Assembly: GCF_001586255.1 (NCBI RefSeq)
Contig: NZ_CP014544.1
Span: 1,891,501-1,955,500, forward strand
Reading direction: 5' to 3'
Source: Zhongshania aliphaticivorans
GTDB lineage: Bacteria; Pseudomonadota; Gammaproteobacteria; Pseudomonadales; Spongiibacteraceae
Length of the DNA stretch: 64,000 nucleotides
The translations under genes and the position numbers were made by a program. Positions 46,076 through 54,762 of this stretch are shown here, in pieces (positions within the stretch are counted from its first letter, which is position 1; the number at the start of each line of letters is the position of its first letter). The notes under the pieces are model-generated. The model saw nothing but the letters and a program-made list of their open reading frames with translations. It was not told the DNA's origin and did no database searches.

Positions 46076-46140
46076 GTATTCCCGTTGCGCCGTAAAAGGC
46101 CCTTTCTTGTTTATATCTGCACGCTAACGAGGTTCGTATA

Positions 46141-46557
46141 ATGCGCGTTAATATTATAATTTTAGCTGGAATCTGTGTGCTACTGCAGGCTTGCGCTGGC
46201 AGCAGGGCGAGTTATGAGGCCTTAATAGAAACAAAAAATGATACCGCCGCCATTTATTTATCTGTGGGTGAAACCAAGGAGGTCTTGGCGATTAGTAATG
46301 GTTTTCCCGGTTGGTGGGGTATTTATCCTGGAATCGCGTCGCTCTCACCCGACATTGCGAGCGTGAGCTGTAATGCAGAGCGAAGCATAATTCCTTTTCG
46401 TTCCCCAGGCGTGGTTTTGGGTGGCGAAGTTTGCTATTTAACGGCGAACAAACTTGGTGAAACCTGGTTGATACACGGGAATAAATACAATTTAGATATA
46501 AGCAGCCCTGAATTGCCAGACGATAAAGTTAAGCTTATTGTGACGAAAGCTGAGTAA
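46141..46557 (+). CDS. Hypothetical lipoprotein
   Basis: 138 residues. Signal peptide with lipobox (ICVLLQAC, then AGSRAS). The mature part is beta-rich with Cys in VSCNAERS and EVCYLTAN. Possibly an Ig-like or IgG-fold lipoprotein; no family recognised. Its TAA abuts the ATG of the next gene. Confidence 0.65.
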   Translation: MRVNIIILAGICVLLQACAGSRASYEALIETKNDTAAIYLSVGETKEVLAISNGFPGWWGIYPGIASLSPDIASVSCNAERSIIPFRSPGVVLGGEVCYLTANKLGETWLIHGNKYNLDISSPELPDDKVKLIVTKAE

Positions 46558-47586
46558 ATGTTTTGCTTAGCAGGGATCAAGCATAATTCTTGTCGCCACC
46601 GTCGGGACATATCTGAGTCCTCCCGCAGTTTGTTAGCTCAAAGCCAGTTTGTGGTGCTAGATAATACGGTGACGACCACCGCGCGAGTCATCCGTTTATT
46701 CCTTATTTACCTATCTTTACTGGCGGCTTCCTCCAGCCATGCGCTAGAGCATTCTAGCCGCAATTGGCAACTAACCGCGCCTGAGCAAAAAGCAATGACG
46801 CTAAGTATAGCAAGCCGCCTGGATCAACCTCGGATCTTAACACTCAGTGTTGATGGGCATACGCTTTTTGAAAAGCCTATGCGTCACGCTGAGTTGTTGG
46901 GCGCTTGCCAAGAGAAGCGTACGCACGCACCTCGTTTCATCGTTAGCGAGCTTATGGAAGGGGTAGGGCTTGAGCAAGCGTATATGCTACGAAAAAATAA
47001 CGGCTGGCAGTTACTGGCGATTCCTAGTGTAGAGGGTATATCGCGGGTTGATGAGATTGCAGGCTGCTATCGCGCGGCGAGCAATTGGTCCTTGGATGGT
47101 GACGCCATTGATTGTGAGTGTGATGTAGACGAGCTTAGCAAACCGCAGTTATTTACGGACCAATGGGCTGACTTACTTAGCGACTACCAAACCGGTTTGT
47201 ATTTAAATGAATCAACAAGCGAGATTAAGCCAAGGCTAATACAGAATACGGCTCATATAGAGACCTTGTTGGAGCGCGCGCGTGCTAACAAGTCGATTAG
47301 ATTTGAAAAAGCGGTAAAAGGGCGCCGATGGCTCATTATTGAGCATAAAAATAGTATCTACGGTTCCTTTTCCCTTGGTCTAATTAAGCAGGAAAATTAC
47401 TGGTCTGTTTGGTATTACGTACGCGGCAATAGCAAGTCCTTTAATACGATCAATGATATCGAAAACGTAAAAGCAAATCTTTTATCTGCCACGCTGTGTA
47501 TCAAGGAGTGCGATTGGTGGGACAAGTCAGAAAGCGTTGATATTGGTCTTGATACCTTAATCCTCAAGGTGAATGAACGAGAATGA
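46558..47586 (+). CDS. Hypothetical protein with internal export signal
   Basis: 342 residues from ATG at 46558, which touches the upstream stop. A GTG at 46669 (codon 38) directly precedes a signal-like stretch RVIRLFLIYLSLLAASSSHA and may be the true start. The mature part contains four cysteines (GACQEKR, AGCYRAAS, DCECDVDEL). No known domain identified. Likely co-transcribed with the preceding lipoprotein gene. Confidence 0.5.
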   Translation: MFCLAGIKHNSCRHRRDISESSRSLLAQSQFVVLDNTVTTTARVIRLFLIYLSLLAASSSHALEHSSRNWQLTAPEQKAMTLSIASRLDQPRILTLSVDGHTLFEKPMRHAELLGACQEKRTHAPRFIVSELMEGVGLEQAYMLRKNNGWQLLAIPSVEGISRVDEIAGCYRAASNWSLDGDAIDCECDVDELSKPQLFTDQWADLLSDYQTGLYLNESTSEIKPRLIQNTAHIETLLERARANKSIRFEKAVKGRRWLIIEHKNSIYGSFSLGLIKQENYWSVWYYVRGNSKSFNTINDIENVKANLLSATLCIKECDWWDKSESVDIGLDTLILKVNERE

Positions 47587-47646
47587 GCAGGCCTTGTGCA
47601 CAAGATCAGCTATTGATTTGAGTGCATTAAAATTAAAGGAAACTTC

Positions 47647-48078
47647 GTGAACACGTGGGCTCGGCTAAGATTACAAATCTCTCTGGAATACCAGCAGCTT
47701 GTGGCGAGGCTGCATGGTGTTTTTACGTCGAAGAGGGCGCCGCTTGCCAAATATCGCGCACGTAAAATACGCGTCCAGCTTGAAATGAATGCAGTACTTA
47801 TTAAGCAATTTCAGGATGCCAAGCGGAAGCAAAAGAAGTCGTACCACTGGGGTGAAATTGGCTGGCAGGTAGAAAATGCTGCCGCAGAGTGTGAAATAAT
47901 ATTGCGTTCGTCAGATTCGGAAGATGTAGCGCACTATTTTGCCCGGGTTTTGCCTGCCATTTCGGCTTTGGCCAACCATTATCGCCTGAGTCAACTCGAT
48001 GAAAGTGGCTATGCATTAGCTACAGTACGAGAAATTGAACGTGCGCTACTTCAAAACTCAGATAAGATTCAGAATTAA
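47647..48078 (+). CDS. Hypothetical cytoplasmic helical protein
   Basis: 143 residues from GTG at 47647 (AAAGGA upstream). Very basic first half (LAKYRARKIRVQLE, DAKRKQKKSYHWGEIG) and helical throughout; no signal peptide, unlike its neighbours. No family recognised. Its end overlaps the longest frame of the next gene, but that gene's likely ATG is 13 bases beyond this stop. Confidence 0.55.
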   Translation: MNTWARLRLQISLEYQQLVARLHGVFTSKRAPLAKYRARKIRVQLEMNAVLIKQFQDAKRKQKKSYHWGEIGWQVENAAAECEIILRSSDSEDVAHYFARVLPAISALANHYRLSQLDESGYALATVREIERALLQNSDKIQN

Positions 48079-48091
48079 AACAGGTGGGAAC

Positions 48092-48415
48092 ATGAAGGTA
48101 ATAAAAAGGGTGGCCATCACTGTGTTGCTCGGATGGAGTGTCTTAGGCAATGCGGCATTAGCACCATCGGCAGTTCATCTAAGAGACTTGGACACGATGC
48201 TTGAGTTTATTCACAAACATCAATATGTCGCGATGAGCCTAGAAAGCATCGATCTAGTATCACTAACGATTTATTACAACAATAACTGTGAGGCAAAATT
48301 CGTACGAAGCAAGCCTAGCTTGTTAAGTCTAGGGCGGCCAGCAGGCCCGCAGCCTGGCATCGAGTTTGAACGCAGTACTTGCCCATTAACTGAAACCAAT
48401 GAAACCTCCCAATGA
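48092..48415 (+). CDS. Hypothetical small secreted protein
   Basis: 107 residues from ATG at 48092 (AGGTGGG upstream; starts MKVIKRVAITVLLGWSVLGNAAL, a signal peptide). The mature part has two cysteines (NNNCEAKF and RSTCPLTE). No family recognised. Confidence 0.55.
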   Translation: MKVIKRVAITVLLGWSVLGNAALAPSAVHLRDLDTMLEFIHKHQYVAMSLESIDLVSLTIYYNNNCEAKFVRSKPSLLSLGRPAGPQPGIEFERSTCPLTETNETSQ

Positions 48416-48454
48416 TTTCAAACACAGCACGACAGTAAGGCACCATTAAAGTCT

Positions 48455-48691
48455 GTGAATAAATGGCTGCTATCTGGCTTAAGTTTATTGCTGCTTGAAA
48501 TATTAATAGCAGTAAGCTTGCTCAAATTCTTTTTGTGGGTTGAACGAGGTTACTGCGCACCGTATTTTCGCGCATCAGGGCATTGCTACGCGGACTGGTT
48601 TACTGTGTTTGAGTCCGTGTTCTATGTGGCGTCAGTAATACTAATGAGTAGCGCCGTCATTATCGTTTGGCGGTATTTCTTCCGCAGGTGA
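48455..48691 (+). CDS. Hypothetical small membrane protein
   Basis: 78 residues from a GTG start. Two membrane helices (LLSGLSLLLLEILIAVSLLKFFLWV and FYVASVILMSSAVIIVWRYFF) flank a loop with two cysteines (CAPYFRASGHC). Ends 38 bases before dif. No family recognised. Confidence 0.5.
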   Translation: MNKWLLSGLSLLLLEILIAVSLLKFFLWVERGYCAPYFRASGHCYADWFTVFESVFYVASVILMSSAVIIVWRYFFRR

Positions 48692-48729
48692 CTAGATATC
48701 CAGCATAAGTTAGATCAGCTTATTTTTGT

Positions 48730-48757
48730 ATTTAACATAATATACATTATGCGAAGT
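48730..48757 (-). other. dif: XerCD dif site (chromosome dimer resolution site)
   Basis: Read on the minus strand, the 28 bases are an arm ACTTCGCATAA, central TGTATA and an arm TTATGTTAAAT. This differs from the E. coli dif sequence, as I know it, at only three of the first four bases; the last 24 bases are identical. The first arm corresponds to the XerC side and the last to the XerD side. The site lies in an intergenic gap, between the last plus-strand hypothetical gene and the first Tn3 transposase. This is where XerCD, activated by FtsK, resolves chromosome dimers, so the window covers the replication terminus. Confidence 0.93.
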
Positions 48758-48907
48758 TATTGATGTTCGGTACTTCGCCAATCTTAAGTGTTTCTTAATT
48801 ATTGGCCTATACGCTAGATACACTGGGTGTTTGACTGTTTCCAGAGAAGTTGGCCTGAAATAATACATTAACTCATTGTTTTAATTGAATTAATATGCTG
48901 ATAAAGT

Positions 48908-51900
48908 TCATGCAACTTTCAAAGCTCTCATTTGAGTAATCGTTGATTTAAATGATTTACTTGGCAACCTGTCAAAATCGTATACCCCGTGCATATTGAC
49001 GTGCGCCCATGCTATGACTGAGCCATTAGAAATTGAATTAATTACCTCTTGGCGCTGACTATCATCTAGCTGACAACAATAGTCAGAAAGGAACAGGTAA
49101 TTCCAGATAATAATGGCGTTCTTAAGAAGAGTCTTACACAACATCGCTTTCTGTATATCACTTTCAGTACCCACCCTTAGCTTTCCTTGACGTGCAAAAA
49201 AGACCGCTTCAGATAGTTTCTGGCCATGTTCGACCCGATTTAATTGCTTTTGAACATGGCGGCGTATTTCTGGGTGCTCTAAATAACTTAGAATGTAAGA
49301 GGACTTCAATAATTGACCAAAGCCCTGAAGGGCTTTATAAACATCTGATTTTGGTGATTGAGCTGACATCATCCTGAATATATGTGCTGCAGAGCAATAA
49401 CCAAGTTTGATTGATGCCATGAGATGTAGAACTTTATCCCATTGGCTTAAGATACTTTTCCTATTAATGGTGCTTCCTGGCTTCAATACACGCCCTTTCA
49501 TGGCCTGTTTAGTTTTGTCGTCATAGGTACATAAGGCTTGTTTATGGATTTTGGCAAATCGGGGTGCAAACGACACATTTATAAAATGCATTCCTGCAAA
49601 CACTGCTTCGGTAAAGCCGTGCTGGTCTGTTGAATGCCAGTGTCTCATTTCACCCTCTGGATACAGCGCCCGCGTTGATTCAACCATACCGTCGAGCATT
49701 GATGCGGCTTCACGATCAGATGAAGTATGAACATTGATGTTAAAGAACGCTTGGAATTCATCTGTATAAGAGTTCGCAGTGATACCTTGTTCTTTGCCGT
49801 AATATTTATAAGAGAAATTGGCTAGAAGGGAATTAACAGCAACTGTAATTTTTTTGCCGTCGCTACTAGTATGTAATTCACCTTCATTGTTGTGGAACAC
49901 CTTCGGCAGAGGCAGTGACTGAATAAATGACACCATAGCTTCATTGGCTTTCGAGAGTGAAGAGGGGGATAACCACTGTTTCTCAGTGTCACGCAGTTGC
50001 TTTTCAGATATATTCCGGGCAGCTCTGGCCATATTGTGGTGTCCAAGGTTAGTGCCTAAACTCATGATAGTGGCATAAACTTGTTTTAGTTTGATGCTAG
50101 ATAATTCTTTTCCCGATTTATCAGTTTGCAATACCTTAGAAAACTCCGAGTATTTATCTATCTCGGCCAACAGTTCGTAAAGTGTCACCGCTTTATGGTT
50201 GCTCAGCAGTGTTGGTATGAATTTCGAATTATCGTAATCGGCGTCTAATTTCTTCAGCAACCAACCTGATGGTCGCTTCTGAAATCCCTCGATCTCATTC
50301 CGATCAATCATGTCGTTCACGCAGTAGTACTGTTGATTCAGGTGACGACCGATTTTCTCCAAGACCTGTGGTCCGTCGACAAACGACTCAAGATTTGCTC
50401 GGCGAATCAATGTTTCCCGATCTGCAAGCCATTCCTGCAGGGGGATCAAGTAGCTTTGGTCCTCTCTGTATTTATACGAGTATTTTAAAATTAATTTCTT
50501 GTCTCGAATCCCTATTATAACCGCGCAAAATAGAAGTATTTTCCAGCGTGAAATGGTGGGTAAATTAGACTCTTCCATGACGAGCTCTTTTTCTGATTCA
50601 TTCAAAAACTCGGTGGGAGCTTTTTTATTGGACTCGCTTTCGTTAGAACGAAAGTACTCGATAGCCTCGATGAGATCAGGGTTGGAATTCTCACTGTCAA
50701 AGGTTAATGCTCGAAGTGCAGGAGAAAGCTTGCGTATTAGGCTCGTATGTTGATCAAACAGATAATGGTAATACCCCTTACGTTTTTGCATATTGATCAA
50801 GTCATTTTCGAATGTGTCGAACACGCGGCTGATGTCGTCCTCGTCACCTTCCCCAAAGAAAGCTTCAATCAAATGGATTACTTGCTCATTTCGTTGCGAA
50901 AGTGGCTTTTTTCCGTCTTTGGAAATGGTGTAAATTTCCCGAATCACGGCGCGCGATTGTTTGGCTGTATCTACAACTTGCCGATTCGCTTCTAGATGTT
51001 CCTCCTCACGTTGCGCTTTAACAGTCTGATCTTTCTTCTTTGCCATATTGACGGCACTTCGAATCACCTTCTTGAATGCGATGAAGGTGGCGTCTTGCCG
51101 TTGATAGAATTGGTCTTGGACAAAGCAGGCTAGATTAAGACTTAAATTTGCTTCGTTCTTTTGGCGACGTAATTGAGCAATATCATTCTTGCTGATTTGG
51201 TCTGAAAAATGACGAATGCCTTCCGGCATTAGATTAACAGACGTCAAGCTCGATTCAGCAGCAAAAAACATATCGCGACAGTATGAAAGTATTCTTGCAT
51301 TCCTGCTCATTGCTTGAAGGGAGTCGTCCTGATCGATTGTTTTTAGATGACTTAGTGAGAACGACGTTTTGTTTGAATGAACTTGGTTTAAAAGCAATTC
51401 CCGAAGGGAGCTAGTGCTGTGCTGATGCCATTTATCCAGCACGGATGACTCATATTCCCGCATACTCTCGGTAACGATCTTCGTTAACGTTGCATAAGAA
51501 GGGATACTTACGCGCTTAGCCCAGCAGTGATCCAACAACGAGAATAAGATTCTTTCGGCCTCATACCTCCGTGCAACCAGTAACCGAGCTACACCCATCA
51601 GTTCATTTGCGAAAGAAGATTTATAAGCATGCCAACCATGTGCCTGCAGAATGTGTTGCTTGTCTTCATTTTGTAGCGTCGTAGAGTACTCGCTAGGCTC
51701 AAAAGAGTAGCTAGAGCCCAAGTTCAAACGTTTTACAGCTGAATTTATATCTCGTTTATGTGCGGTTGATAAATCGAAGAACCTGCCTTTGGACTGAAAA
51801 TATGCTTTGTGAAGTAAGTAGCCAACTTTACGGTGAGATTTCTTATTACGCAGGTATTTGCGGGTAACCGTATCAAGGTTTATATAAACCATCCGCTCAT

Positions 51901-51970
51901 CGACTGTTAGGCTTGGGATACTGTCGAATATTCTTCGACGATGTCGGCTTAATATGATTAAATCTGACAA
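48908..51970 (-). CDS. tnpA: Tn3-family transposase (element 1)
   Basis: 1020 residues from a TTG start with an excellent AAAGGAG six bases upstream. Full length for Tn3 TnpA. N-terminal DNA-binding region of the DUF4158 type (AFRSxxRR-like opening), central helical part and C-terminal DDE catalytic region. Candidate catalytic Asp residues lie in VHTSSDREA and WHSTDQHGFTEAVF, with Glu in NRVEHGQKLSEAVFFAR. Catalyses replicative transposition. Low GC relative to the housekeeping part of the window. Intact reading frame. Confidence 0.92.
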   Translation of the reverse strand: MSDLIILSRHRRRIFDSIPSLTVDERMVYINLDTVTRKYLRNKKSHRKVGYLLHKAYFQSKGRFFDLSTAHKRDINSAVKRLNLGSSYSFEPSEYSTTLQNEDKQHILQAHGWHAYKSSFANELMGVARLLVARRYEAERILFSLLDHCWAKRVSIPSYATLTKIVTESMREYESSVLDKWHQHSTSSLRELLLNQVHSNKTSFSLSHLKTIDQDDSLQAMSRNARILSYCRDMFFAAESSLTSVNLMPEGIRHFSDQISKNDIAQLRRQKNEANLSLNLACFVQDQFYQRQDATFIAFKKVIRSAVNMAKKKDQTVKAQREEEHLEANRQVVDTAKQSRAVIREIYTISKDGKKPLSQRNEQVIHLIEAFFGEGDEDDISRVFDTFENDLINMQKRKGYYHYLFDQHTSLIRKLSPALRALTFDSENSNPDLIEAIEYFRSNESESNKKAPTEFLNESEKELVMEESNLPTISRWKILLFCAVIIGIRDKKLILKYSYKYREDQSYLIPLQEWLADRETLIRRANLESFVDGPQVLEKIGRHLNQQYYCVNDMIDRNEIEGFQKRPSGWLLKKLDADYDNSKFIPTLLSNHKAVTLYELLAEIDKYSEFSKVLQTDKSGKELSSIKLKQVYATIMSLGTNLGHHNMARAARNISEKQLRDTEKQWLSPSSLSKANEAMVSFIQSLPLPKVFHNNEGELHTSSDGKKITVAVNSLLANFSYKYYGKEQGITANSYTDEFQAFFNINVHTSSDREAASMLDGMVESTRALYPEGEMRHWHSTDQHGFTEAVFAGMHFINVSFAPRFAKIHKQALCTYDDKTKQAMKGRVLKPGSTINRKSILSQWDKVLHLMASIKLGYCSAAHIFRMMSAQSPKSDVYKALQGFGQLLKSSYILSYLEHPEIRRHVQKQLNRVEHGQKLSEAVFFARQGKLRVGTESDIQKAMLCKTLLKNAIIIWNYLFLSDYCCQLDDSQRQEVINSISNGSVIAWAHVNMHGVYDFDRLPSKSFKSTITQMRALKVA

Positions 51971-52040
51971 GATTGGCTCCTTTTCCTAGTTATTAGATTA
52001 TTTTATATTGCCTTCTTTTCATATAACCAACGCTGAAAAT

Positions 52041-52079
52041 GTTTTGTACAAAACAAATTAACTAGATTTTGGTTATAAT
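52041..52079 (+). promoter_or_regulatory. Palindrome and promoter between tnpA and the SprT-like gene
   Basis: A perfect 14-bp palindrome GTTTTGTACAAAAC (52041-52054), then an extended -10-like TGGTTATAAT with TATAAT at 52074-52079. The gap separates two divergent genes. The palindrome could be a repressor site or a recombinase subsite. Confidence 0.45.
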
Positions 52080-52154
52080 GTCGGGATTTGTTATTCCTAT
52101 AAGGCTGGTTTGGCGCGCTTTTTCCTTTCTTCAATAAGCTGAAGGATGTAATGT

Positions 52155-53015
52155 GTGTTATTTCTATTAAATGCGCAGTCAATGAATCCAACCACAGACC
52201 TTTATCAAGCCTTAGAAAAAGCTTACGGGCATTTCAATAGCGAATTGTTCGATAAAGCCCTACCCGAAGTGATTTTTACGTTTCAACGAAAAAGCGGAAT
52301 AATGGGGTACTTTTCACCTGAGCGGTGGGGAAATGCAGCCGGTGATACACGTAATGAAATCGCTATTAACCCCTCGTTTTTGGCCAGTTCCCGCCTGATT
52401 GAAATTTGTCAAACGTTAGTCCATGAAATGGTCCATTGCTGGCAGCATCAATATGGTAAACCCAGTCGAAAGGGCTATCACAACCTAGAGTGGGCAAAGA
52501 AAATGATGAGCGTTGGTCTAATGCCATCGTCAACGGGTGAGCCAGGAGGCGAAATTCTAGGACAGGCGATGGGTGACTACATTATTGAAGAGGGACAATT
52601 CATTAAGGCGTTTGAAGCGTTGACTGAGAGTATTAAGTTCGACTTCCCTTGGTTTGATAGAAAGGCTTTACCAAGGTTATATAACCCCGTTATAGCTGCG
52701 TTTCCTAGGAAAGACGAACATCAAGCAGTGGCCGGTGGATTGAAATTGAAATCTGAAAGTACGCTTCCCTCAGAACTAACCCAAGGGTTGATCGAGAATG
52801 GCGCGGTTCGAACTTTGGTCAACTATGAAGGTTATCAAGACCGTGAGACTCTCGCAGGAATGGCCCCAGATGCGTTTGTCATCCACGAAGCGCCAAAGAA
52901 ACCGACTCGAATAAAATATATTTGCGAAGGTTGTGGTACCAAGATTTATGGAAAGACGAAGTTGAACATTAGTTGTGACGATTGTAGCCGCTCTTTCTAC
53001 GCTGTCGATCAATAA
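52155..53015 (+). CDS. SprT-like zinc metalloprotease-domain protein
   Basis: 286 residues from GTG at 52155 (GAAGGA eight bases upstream); an ATG nine codons later is the alternative. The SprT domain has LYQALEKAYGHFNSELFDKALPEVIFTF and the zinc motif LVHEMVHCWQHQYG, with a further HNLEWAKKM. The C-terminal zinc ribbon is CEGCG...CDDCS. SprT/Spartan proteins cleave DNA-bound proteins or act as metal-dependent DNA-associated proteases; in bacteria they are often on mobile elements with unknown role. A ~90-residue middle region is unassigned. Passenger gene of element 1. Confidence 0.8.
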   Translation: MLFLLNAQSMNPTTDLYQALEKAYGHFNSELFDKALPEVIFTFQRKSGIMGYFSPERWGNAAGDTRNEIAINPSFLASSRLIEICQTLVHEMVHCWQHQYGKPSRKGYHNLEWAKKMMSVGLMPSSTGEPGGEILGQAMGDYIIEEGQFIKAFEALTESIKFDFPWFDRKALPRLYNPVIAAFPRKDEHQAVAGGLKLKSESTLPSELTQGLIENGAVRTLVNYEGYQDRETLAGMAPDAFVIHEAPKKPTRIKYICEGCGTKIYGKTKLNISCDDCSRSFYAVDQ

Positions 53016-53156
53016 ATTATTGCCAGGTAGCGCTGGCCTTGTGCGTTACTTTTAATCACATGATTAGCCAGTTAGTAGAATAATATAGGCAGCATGGTGT
53101 TCCAACTCGGCTCAAAAGTACCGGCGGTTAATTGGCAGAATGTTGCACCTATAAGG

Positions 53157-54389
53157 CTAAACATTGCGCTCTTTACCACTAGCAGCTCGCTTTTTGTCAT
53201 CAGTCTGGACATAAACGGTGTCGGTGGTGGACATACTCGCGTGGCCCAGATCCTCGGATACGTCTTTAAGTGAGCGGCCGCGTTCGATCTCTAAACTCGC
53301 ACCGGTATGCCGTAGCCAATGTGACGTTGCTTCCTTGAAATTACTGGCATTATCTTCGCCGTAGCGTGCTTTCATTTGGTCGTATGCTTGATCAAATACT
53401 TCCTGCACTAACCTTGATAATTGTCGCGCCGTCATTCCCCCACGACCTCTGAGTTTTTCAATAATAGGGTGGTTTTCACCAGGCACAGGTAACTTGTTTA
53501 AGCCTCGGTAGAGCCGGTAGCGTGTTAAATAGCTTAGAAAGCTTGGAGGAACCGTAATATCGCGGACTTTCCTGCCTTTACCATAGATCTTCAGCCACCA
53601 ATTGTTGTCATTATCCTTCCAAAAGTGACTCATGGTGGGCGACCATTCTGCGCGATCTGAGTACTCAGAAATGCGCAGAAAAAGGGTTTTTAATGATGCA
53701 ATGAGAAACAGGCTTCGCTCATATCGCGAGTCGTCATCGGCCATGGTATGAGCAACCTCCAGCAGGAAATTCCACTGGTCTTCCGTTAAGCGTTTTACGT
53801 CCTTGACCTGTGCATCTTTGATCAAATATCGACAATCCTTCTTGGCTAATTGAACAGGGTTGCCGTAGCAGTATTCTTCATCAGTTAGATGTTTATAGAA
53901 GGCATTAACGGCGGTAAACGTCGCTTGTAAGGTTTCTTGCGAGGGACGGTATTTTTTCTTGTCCGGCTTTGATATGTCGCCTTTGGCAATCATCAGCCGG
54001 AATGGTGCCCATTCAGTGTTACTTGTGTACAGGCCGCCTTTAATCAGAAATTTCTCAACATTCGATAAACATATCCACGTTAATGGCGGTCGCCAGCAGA
54101 AATCTGCATATTCCAAAATATCGGCTTTTCGGTATTGGTCGACTGGCTTATCCTTGATGAGAAATGCCCAGAGGAGAAATTTCTCGACTTCAGAACGAAA
54201 TCGCGTAAATGTGTGTTCTGATTTGTTGCGGCCAATATAAGATAGAAATTCCTGACCCCATAGCCACGCTTTATATTTCCATTGATCGGTATCGGCTAAA
54301 ACCGCTACGAGGTCAGGAAACTCTTCAATCCTTACATCTTTGAGGTCTTTGTATGTGGGGTACAGCGGGACAGGTTTAGGGATGGCCAT
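53157..54389 (-). CDS. Tyrosine recombinase/integrase (element 1)
   Basis: 410 residues from ATG at 54389, which has AGGA seven bases upstream; ATG at 54404 would add five residues. The SAM-like N-terminal domain reads RSEVEKFLLWAFLIKDKP. The catalytic domain has Arg in FLRISEYSDRAEW, Lys in IYGKGRKVRDITVP, the box SHWLRHTGAS (HxxR), DLGHASMSTT and Tyr in TVYVQ. Probably resolves cointegrates or integrates the element. Its own promoter would lie in 54405-54602. Confidence 0.88.
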   Translation of the reverse strand: MAIPKPVPLYPTYKDLKDVRIEEFPDLVAVLADTDQWKYKAWLWGQEFLSYIGRNKSEHTFTRFRSEVEKFLLWAFLIKDKPVDQYRKADILEYADFCWRPPLTWICLSNVEKFLIKGGLYTSNTEWAPFRLMIAKGDISKPDKKKYRPSQETLQATFTAVNAFYKHLTDEEYCYGNPVQLAKKDCRYLIKDAQVKDVKRLTEDQWNFLLEVAHTMADDDSRYERSLFLIASLKTLFLRISEYSDRAEWSPTMSHFWKDNDNNWWLKIYGKGRKVRDITVPPSFLSYLTRYRLYRGLNKLPVPGENHPIIEKLRGRGGMTARQLSRLVQEVFDQAYDQMKARYGEDNASNFKEATSHWLRHTGASLEIERGRSLKDVSEDLGHASMSTTDTVYVQTDDKKRAASGKERNV

Positions 54390-54404
54390 GAATTTTCCTG
54401 ACAT

Positions 54405-54602
54405 CTACAGATAAGAGTATATAATCGACTATCAGTATTCTAGCACCCCGCACGCCCTATTTCCAATACGTCAGGGTATCGGAATTTTTGAGTCTGCTGG
54501 AGCCCTTTTTGCCAGACGGCCCCCATGATAATTCGTTAGGCCAATTCCCACCCGAAATAGCGAACATTAGTTCTCTGGCGCAAACCAGCGTCATAACCCC
54601 CC
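54405..54602. other. Gap upstream of recombinase 1, possible element end
   Basis: About 200 bases with no gene, between the recombinase start and the eptA promoter fragment. TATACT-like -10 elements for the recombinase are near its start. Two C-runs (54521-54524 and 54597-54602), read on the minus strand, look like Tn3-type G-rich ends. Which one is the real terminus cannot be decided here. Confidence 0.35.
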
Positions 54603-54653
54603 AGATTCAACTTATAGACAAAAATGCCCAATTAGGAATTTTAGACAAGCCCA

Positions 54654-54670
54654 CTTAAGACTATCTTAAG
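54654..54670 (+). promoter_or_regulatory. PmrA-type box upstream of the eptA fragment
   Basis: Perfect direct repeat CTTAAG-N5-CTTAAG, the form recognised by the PmrA response regulator, followed by AATTATAGCCTAT as a possible -10. It lies 93 bases before the start codon of the eptA-like fragment, the expected geometry for PmrA-controlled lipid A modification genes. Confidence 0.75.
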
Positions 54671-54762
54671 AATTATAGCCTATCGTTACGTACATTGACT
54701 GAATGTGGATTAGCAAAAGCGCTTCTCCCAACACTCCACCTACGTAACGAGAAGCTATAACA

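Larger units (their letters stand above)
48825..54602. mobile_element. Tn3-family element 1 (tnpA, SprT-like gene, tyrosine recombinase)
   Basis: The gene set tnpA (minus), SprT-like (plus), tyrosine recombinase (minus) lies between dif and an eptA fragment. Ends are approximate. A GGGTGTTTGACTG start at 48825 lies 83 bases before the tnpA stop. A possible opposite end is at 54602, where the minus strand reads GGGGGGTTATGACGCTGG, resembling Tn3 ends. The two share only partial similarity (TGAC, CCAGAGAA), and no matching target duplication was found. Another candidate end at 54524 reads GGGGGCCGTCTGG on the minus strand. Confidence 0.5.

Noticed and set aside
48742-48760. Near match to the right arm and spacer of phage P1 loxP
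   Set aside because: 18 of 19 bases agree with my memory of loxP, but the left arm does not, and the same bases are fully explained by the dif site.
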